The notes beneath the pieces were generated by a model. It made no database searches, was not told where the DNA came from, and saw nothing but the letters and a program-made list of their open reading frames with translations. Position numbers and translations under genes: made by a program. Of a DNA stretch of 64,000 nt, positions 63,501-64,000 are shown one piece after another (within the stretch, counting starts at the first letter, position 1; every line of letters starts with the position of its first letter). The stretch comes from RUG11867 sp964472425 (lineage in GTDB: Bacteria > Bacillota_I > Bacilli_A > RF39 > UBA660): positions 17,929-81,928 of the forward strand of contig CAYYLF010000001.1 of assembly GCA_964472425.1 (NCBI GenBank). The letters run 5' to 3'.

Positions 63501-63891
63501 CGGTCAGTACTTGAATACGACTGTCTACGATAGCTTCAACGATTCAGAAAAGTCAGTAATCAGACTTACAACATGGAATAGCAACAGATATTCTCTCGGA
63601 CAAAATCCGATGGATTACATGAACAACGGCTCTAATACTGATGCTTATGTCGGACTCATTCGCGTAGGTGAACTCATGAGTGGTGCAGCTGGCAATAAAG
63701 CGGATAAGTTCTCTTATTGGACTATGACTTCTGCTAATGCGAATACATGGTACGTCAATTACGACGGTACTTCAGAGTATTCATCTGCAAGCGATGCACG
63801 TGGAGTTAGACCAGTTATCACATTGGAACCATCTGTAAAGATTGCCGGTGGTAATGGTACCGAAGACAATGCGTATACACTAGAATACTAG
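45553..63891 (+). CDS. Giant modular surface protein (6112 residues)
   Basis: The largest gene in the window. The start (MATNNKKVKN) follows AGGAGG by seven bases; 14 earlier in-frame codons overlap the promoter. Residues 10-32 are a hydrophobic signal/anchor; no LPxTG or other wall-sorting signal is seen. Residues about 200-2050 are Ig-like modules, most ending with DKAGN, DLAGN or DAAGN-type loops. Then five helical FIVAR-like blocks begin near 2057, 2617, 3443, 3851 and 4309, each preceded by a YxFVTIKG/TxTYTAxDxAGQ-type Ig domain and most followed by a KTSGYVKAGETxTLTFTS domain. More Ig-like modules follow (4600-5710). The C-terminus (5715-6112) is two copies of one domain (WYSGHLWRVVRVN and FGGKKWRVVSS, each ending RPVINI or RPVITL) resembling DUF6273. 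Thr/Asp/Glu-rich, few cysteines. Likely adhesin or surface stalk; function inferred from architecture. Confidence 0.85.
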   Translation: MATNNKKVKNVALGVTAVTAAVASAYTITNLMFKERDYSDVLVESAKKYVENNNLTIDSKLVVGVPELRESGSLVKDLGGNFDDDSCAVGNDDGSLTAHEACPVPLADENEEVAELAYNLSSTFQKGTISGVDYKRLAVSVVFNKPVSVQGGIDWTVSSDGRTATKYYYAQESESLVFSTLDGEETVSINIEATGDFNPKNVNTSPNIKVNGATLPIISNTINTKLDGKTKRGIKFFDGVALDYDAAVLEFTSGKDSAGKTSPTTAILYKYNEDGTLGVGIQKGNKSEVAGEGRYRLVVSSEAGEVIRDFSIDNTAPEVRVYVVDENGNKGAELTNSSVEAVRVTNKDVMVEFSDKYSNVTAELTGRVLEVSMGEVFSNEQEYEITATDAAGHTATAKFRINKAVPTIEGVESGAHYKEAKSISFDKENVKVTLDTIDGEEVDAENNNFGEGTHTIVVSDRNNADNNVTITFVVDLHAPTFNGFAEGEDTIKTPDDFVVRANDDYLASTVVKKGDTVLENVTTLDEEGTYTLVATDKAGNETVKTVVVDKNAPKVTLAGVEYQSEDNEPITIDVPFEGEEGVTFDVSDTIDENPTYTLVNSKGQTIEGKTVTANGTYTLTAEDEVGHKTIVNFIIARGVPTVTLNGTTIEDDTARYYKENVEIEIGGEMEITGAVLEKKVGETYEKVVDLTDTYEVATDDETHNEYRIAVSYVGSDEAFVVNFVIDKKMPTVDVASGTYGTDKEISFDDESGIKSASIIENGVERALTASELASKKVSLEEDGTYTLKLEDMAENGKSFDYTIDTTPASVVFSVPGKDAEGNDIMVTVPKTEEEMKSTMYFNKNVTLAFEDALSVIKVTVDGTEVQSISADLGGSKTYTTTLTEGPHKVVVEDLAGNKRELDIVVDTVLPGGSLSTTNIYDEKDPKKVIGVRVTLATDEEYTRESADTWTPVEGETNKYYLDVMVESKEVSVTLRDLALNELVLTKTVTVDLTPATARVEYDNVDKTNGDVIIRLYTNKHVTFEDANGLKWTGGNLITTGVNAGWYKYNVTVTQNVENDNLVLTTDNGYTSTTSYKVSNIDKTVDVKSVEYSNVQVVVDEEGNKTEVVTKTNQNVTVTITAGEQLQFPGNESIEESELKLANGDYIYTIEVEDNAEVTLDVRDAIGNTSTVTYKVRGIDRKGPDIGGLDESKLVDAATKSYLYNTTVVPTFTEGSLEDGTIKLEKRVTGSAEYDVDTEYRGSGTVLGEDGKDIEYRLTVSDGLNPTVVNIRVDMKTPTATYTATKYVLTEDNKPVLDGTPIATGMKVNTDVLVKVQFSEPVKLTSADGYEFVDDGDDSEYKSTYYVRVQTNDTNVSLDVEDEAGNPTTSTTYTVDFIDKVVPTISGLTDGETYNKAEMESLEISFSDNSTYEVFITGGSYNKTPYDPATTPITADGEYTIEVIDAATNRTAVTFTVDMTPPTITFDREGVLDDDGETLLFAGQVTPTFRDGTGVLSKKTVDSETGESKYEVVDNNFVSGTVIDNEGEEAEVEYLLVTSDAAGNGDSKKFVVDSLKPSADITNNLNGKKYINVDAIVTITLDDDVTMLTGATTNFVPVEGTNGRQWKLTMATNGSFAIQFKDKAGNVTDETITVNFIDKVDPTVRGVTEGAVYNANNLPVITYSDNISAKGYLTGGGYNNKYLGSPISITKDMGDGEYTLVVKDLADNTLTYNFRVDTTPPVITLPNTDKETSEGLPLYRVTTNEEGEKVGIVPNFEEGATPVLTKKGSTTAIEYARGDMIVEDGEYTLTVSDAAGNEDTVTFVLDGTVPTLVSSKPELPQGVEFTNETSTVLFTFDETVEKNMTNENIVPVDGTDGKQWRLTVYNAEPVTLKFTDLAGNEFEETYTPSFMDKTVPVITLNEEVKQDENDVYIYAGDVTVTINEANLDYLLVDGEIKRDFVVDSDNASISTRLFTDGKHTVKAFDKAGNESLEYTFEIYDKAPSFDANGTYTFVTIKGMADFSIPEIKATDARGGELTAATTNTFDVNEPGTYTLTYTAKDNADRTSEQTVTVIVLDIDEFTDIKNQMKTWADNADPAVDVLDRVEINKDDYTPKSWKARQDLIDELDRTLTAPIASTVDQDYVAGMVDEIKANALKEKTPIVTTKYDALVEEFEALPAEDYDEDAYAEVEAWIEANETNGLGDIVLQSQFNKLRTKVLSEKLEDLKKATVAFDKDAALAKIAEMEGRYTAGDYTGYDTYAADLATLKTNVNDGTVNKNSTFNKEVERIAGEIGTKVQIATGLAIYDEFVTIENEFAKMAESDYTDTYGTLKNAIEAARNYVTNSYKEVPTEDGLVSEFTPLANAVKTAREALKARPTIDTPVVLKVGERTNGYVKAGETFTLTFTSPMTLDESATTVEINGKEATVTSSTVEGVTTYKAEVEVETGDTNGKVIYSIVPVDEDGVDGKEIANELVNATFTVDTHAPEVTITETDKMNDGVYIYGIGSTVTIGVSDVYEIDRVEVNGVADANFGATQSYTQGTRTIKVYDKAGNASAEYKFEIYHVAPEFDVPEDETYVTLLDEEIMLDKQAATDALGKKATITPSGSIDYEVKGPHTITYTATDAAGQTTKKTVTVHVLDVSEFTPIYEDMKAKFDAATGNILDRVVANADDYTSATWDAKWALVYDLNDKLTDSIIDTSVTQDYVEAQVAAIEAITLAPKLPFDDTAYKAAVADFESLPSVDYDATKYNEIASLIASYKENGYGDAIELQSDFNRDITKALEAKIKDLKDNYGVALNKANALAKIDEMREAYADILEDYEGTRDYMDALDTLETNVSDGTITLNSAFNAEVERIEGLIGDKVDVKTTDYYSKEFAGIKNEIKDWTSETHTNYANLVSAIEDAESVAATGTVSEFKAALAAVKAEKTKAHAYPRVINPVLSASGKGNAGYAIAGDTLTLTFESNVALNLTTSEDEPLYSTALIGGKPAAVTPVVDEETGKVSYRAQVTVDDEVANEFATYKLTLVGPYQLMYEGEVVTVNTITVDRTPAQVSLEPSNGGMTNQPITLEAIADDEIIISGITYKENANAEAVTLTDVTFGRVGTTTTYRSSQVSKNGIYTISYTDLAGNAGSESVTINNIDIANPTISSIVASPATATKEDVVLTITPSEALETLVVDGTELTVNEDGTYTYTVDSSRVVELSFTDLAGNPGTDTFDATYIDKAIPTGTITVSPSDKFVKASEGVTLILEPSEELDIETLEGWTANHVMDGDKVVTYRYEKKVYENTNGEVTVTFEDLVGNEGSATYSVSNIDTDGAPRITETSGNLVSGNLYSSNVTVSINDDNIKEIVIDGKDAAVTTTTHTFEGDGTHTIKVVDKAGNETEKTYIIDTTAPVISYTGKKLFIVTNADDFNIDELEISVSDSIDKNASLSKTDETVKGVRTITYSAIDEAGNEVADEDKVVIEVRIINDTALANLEGIMNGLDKASVDKTFLTAEARNKLDYTEESWNKKMGILTDLRKAIEEESEIVTQAYVDAQVKEASGYYLEAREVDMTNYNKMVETIEAMNRADYTATDKEWNDLQTLANKTFPAGTIQSTINKALTTLREKYDKVNETIIKAMVLNPELVSGTKTSGYLKAEETVTLTFTSTDELDLEATEIKINGITLTASDITVDENNYSASITIGEEDENGKLVYSIKPINVDGEAGRTVTIISSDATFTVDTKAPILTPSDTTIPGVYTGTVTVSIDETYEVDAMFDGETQIEFDAETMSATFEKGSHKITVRDKAGNVSEELEFAIYESAPKFVEETDFFLTVKGQEVELPTYKAIDALGNELTATTTDKVNYNSAKDYTLTYTVEDAAGQGASMTVTVRVLNIDSLNNVDAKMAGLEEVAEGKDFYTVTERNMFDYTEESWSKKTGMISELKAAIAGELEGISIEDVTQAYVNEKMKAITDYWLEARPVDRSRYDAMVETVKAMNRADYSVTDEEWNALQTLAKKTFGANEIQSTFNRALEALTKKYDEINAKAIKDIISNAAITVELADEQVKTSGYVKAGETLTLTFTSLEDLDISKTLVTIAGKTATFDGESADGTYVARVEVSKDDEVGLTDGKVTYSIVPVTVSGNPAKSVSSKIEDAVFTIDTVAPIITPSETTTPGIYAGPVTVTVDEANEVDKMYEIVEETRTEVSGYDAETKSATFTSGSHKIVVVDKAGNESNVVEFAIYDETKKPVITFGELEPNPDEGLVAALVTVKNKKLDIPVDTFTATDSVGNTLSVTPSSIVFTYTDKDGVVQTKNYSSIEDMEYAQDGVYTITFSAEDAIGVVGERVFEYRILNLDRYHRMANEMAALEEKASSCGFYSCKDSNKNDYTSSSWSWRESMLAAMGYLDEPNLNYRLTQSDVDGYMDQIDQMAPLVPETLDMYDYTEVMKVINNLVASDYVPGSSQFDDGSWAELQYIVNESKTGIRLQSDVNYYSSLLNRLVDELNKMPITDTTASYKTKYNAMDYAGYGDYVAALDTLSSEIGKTVVLNSVYSTRLSDIESALLATKNPLVTTELEQFESELPGLQADYTTNSYKDLSDAIAAARAYVTANPNGLRSELEAKMVEVRNAKANLVLVLKTTKVEWSTENAVTYPNGKVYAGLGSTITLTFQANGALDTSSTEVTIAGQIAETIGSSTDENGVTTYTASVTLGANATNGTSGKAEYTIELVGTDTTKTQSGTENGSTDIIVDVTAPADVTVSYVTGSGGNEHTLKENEKTNQNVTIKIKSDEELISVVDKSTGKAWKIVSAESEDISDLDADESIWVYYYRLSSVSKNVSGTLVVKDLAGNESEVAYNVNHIDTENLGGTITPSTEDLTNQSITLTLTVNETMKSVSEGWTLQDDGTYTMVVSESKTYSATLVDMAGNSKTVSYEVTNIDTVKPVVSVSMATADGKSYTGGVTNQDVTVTITSDKDLKSISDGVAANDWLATRTVSEDGKTFTYELTFSSDAGKSSTASETFTMSDMAGNAPVGTLGYEINIDKEDPSIVVNGTKAAGYDDIYTATEENPVSVSISDDNLVGVSYTETIDGVTSEAKTVTVADGVATIENLNPSVDVTYTVTATDGAGNSETLEFHIDGKAPVITGATNNATYEDDVEITVTDGNLLEVTGVDEATVDGNSYLFDKDGTYTVTATDKAGHTSSVTFTISKTPLVIGGLEDGKTVYDEPVEITFNKGTVTVGGEEITDGTTIGGNNTIGDGTYRVVVTAPTGVVVKDVTITVDTVAPTIKAEKIVTSGNVSIQDGGFTNGSVLVTVDDVNVAFIAEGENNLYTGGANTGTQTVTISGEGAHTITAQDIAGRPVSITFTIDTEDPTIVLTGTESTTTPGLYGTEVEVSVTDNYEGATFVVTDANGDEVSGTKFGNGTYTVTATDKAGNVVTKNFTVNTEKPVVTGVENDKVYGAAPTITIGENVTSATLNGQPFTSASTMLEGKNTLVISTEAGVSETITFIVDTQAPYISEAIVNGGVYKSVIANFADATTKATGMLDGKKVEDGDEITDEGKHTLVVTDEAGYEASVTFYVYNTAPVLTVVDDKGVAHASDFEVTLEGSKTQEFKPYEYSVKEREGITTNVSVSSTVDLSTLTTGENYYTVTYTASDVLQNTKTITVKVYVRDSEKPVISGTDSVLSVPYGAKSIDALSGVSATDAFAGNVDVIADTTKIDVYKVGTYTMTYTADDGNGNPETVTRTVKVMETTISDYFRSINGCKNPNSVCYSTGTDDNFVWYSGHLWRVVRVNKDNTLRLITAEAETGFSFDDNSSVYAGSNAEQWLNNVFYPSLNNADKIVATTEYTKFCNQGNTTTNIRYVCNASYEVGSKVGLITIDEYNILGGANGFLNNGERFFTMTPTSANTSWVVYEDGSKVAGHYVNEPYAIRPVININPIDVVKGSGKEGSPIFIAEGNEGAAGQALTTRTSGEYVMFGGKKWRVVSSSSEGTKLIADSYVTTNSGEKVTQAYGTVGTFSTTSGIGQYLNTTVYDSFNDSEKSVIRLTTWNSNRYSLGQNPMDYMNNGSNTDAYVGLIRVGELMSGAAGNKADKFSYWTMTSANANTWYVNYDGTSEYSSASDARGVRPVITLEPSVKIAGGNGTEDNAYTLEY

Positions 63892-63897
63892 TAAAGA

Positions 63898-63933
63898 GAA
63901 AAAACGGAAGATGAAAATTCTACCGTTTTTTTG
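63898..63933 (+). terminator. Terminator after the giant surface gene
   Basis: AAAACGG and CCGTTTT with a 15-base loop, followed by T residues. Confidence 0.75.
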
Positions 63934-64000
63934 TTGACAAAATTCGGGGGGAGAATAAAGCATATACCCAAAATTAAGGTAGATATGGAAAATGCCTTAT
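63934..64000. other. Window end
   Basis: A TTGACA follows the terminator and may be the -35 of the next gene, but no clear -10 or start codon falls inside the window. Confidence 0.3.

Noticed and set aside
45553..63891. Long reverse-strand frames within the giant gene (for example 49809-50459)
   Set aside because: They mirror the Thr/Val/Asp-rich repeat codons, lack start signals and cover an uninterrupted forward gene.
62695..63891. LPxTG sorting signal at the end of the giant protein
   Set aside because: The C-terminus ends in the second cap domain; no sorting motif, hydrophobic tail or basic end is present.
1..64000. tRNA, rRNA and tmRNA genes
   Set aside because: I looked through the intergenic gaps and found no cloverleaf with T-loop GTTCRA pattern or rRNA segment; only the SRP RNA is supported.

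Overview
The window spans a chromosomal replication origin of a low-GC Gram-positive bacterium (Bacillota, class Bacilli by gene content). Supporting features are the dnaA/dnaN/recF/gyrB/gyrA and rpmH/rnpA/yidC/khpB/mnmE/mnmG/rsmG/noc clusters diverging from an oriC near 14.35-14.60 kb, a ComK-family protein, an RNA polymerase delta subunit, and two sporulation-type genes (bofA, spoIIR) in Bacillus-like neighbourhoods. A class A PBP and MurA show that the cell makes peptidoglycan, so it is not a wall-less mollicute. UGA is a normal stop. The species cannot be named from the sequence; an uncultured gut-type lineage near Erysipelotrichales/RF39 is a guess.

Left replichore (minus strand, 14.3 kb down to 0): dnaA, dnaN, comK-like, recF, gyrB, gyrA, then a ~1 kb gene-free segment, SRP RNA, tadA, dnaX, ybaB, recR, a 59-codon bofA and holB. 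The gene-free segment (4176-5190) is the most striking element. It holds seven parS-type palindromes (ParB sites) and six ATTTCCCGGGAAAT-type palindromes (the known Noc-binding sequence), almost strictly alternating, with the Noc-type sites phased near 186 bp. The only ParB/Noc protein in the window (21.6 kb) carries Noc-type specificity residues but lacks the N-terminal membrane helix of Bacillus Noc and is not followed by soj-spo0J.

Right replichore (plus strand): rpmH, rnpA, yidC, khpB, a duplicated-domain protein of unknown function, mnmE, mnmG, rsmG, noc, a small HAD-like protein, a decayed patch (Rpn-type pseudogene, regulator remnant), a class A PBP on the minus strand, a DUF1934 protein, rpoE, prfA, prmC, spoIIR, mntP and a second Rpn-type pseudogene.

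From 32 to 42 kb lies a surface-glycan cassette: two GT-C-like multipass proteins, two GT2 glycosyltransferases, an SDR epimerase, a TIM-barrel epimerase, an FAD oxidoreductase and a pair of four-helix EamA/SMR-type flippase subunits, followed by murA. From 43 kb to the end are three separately promoted envelope proteins: a membrane-anchored Cys-pair and Pro/Ser-rich protein, a small anchored protein, and a 6112-residue surface protein made of Ig-like and FIVAR-like modules ending in a duplicated C-terminal domain. The glycan cassette may decorate these proteins or the wall; that link is inferred from proximity only.
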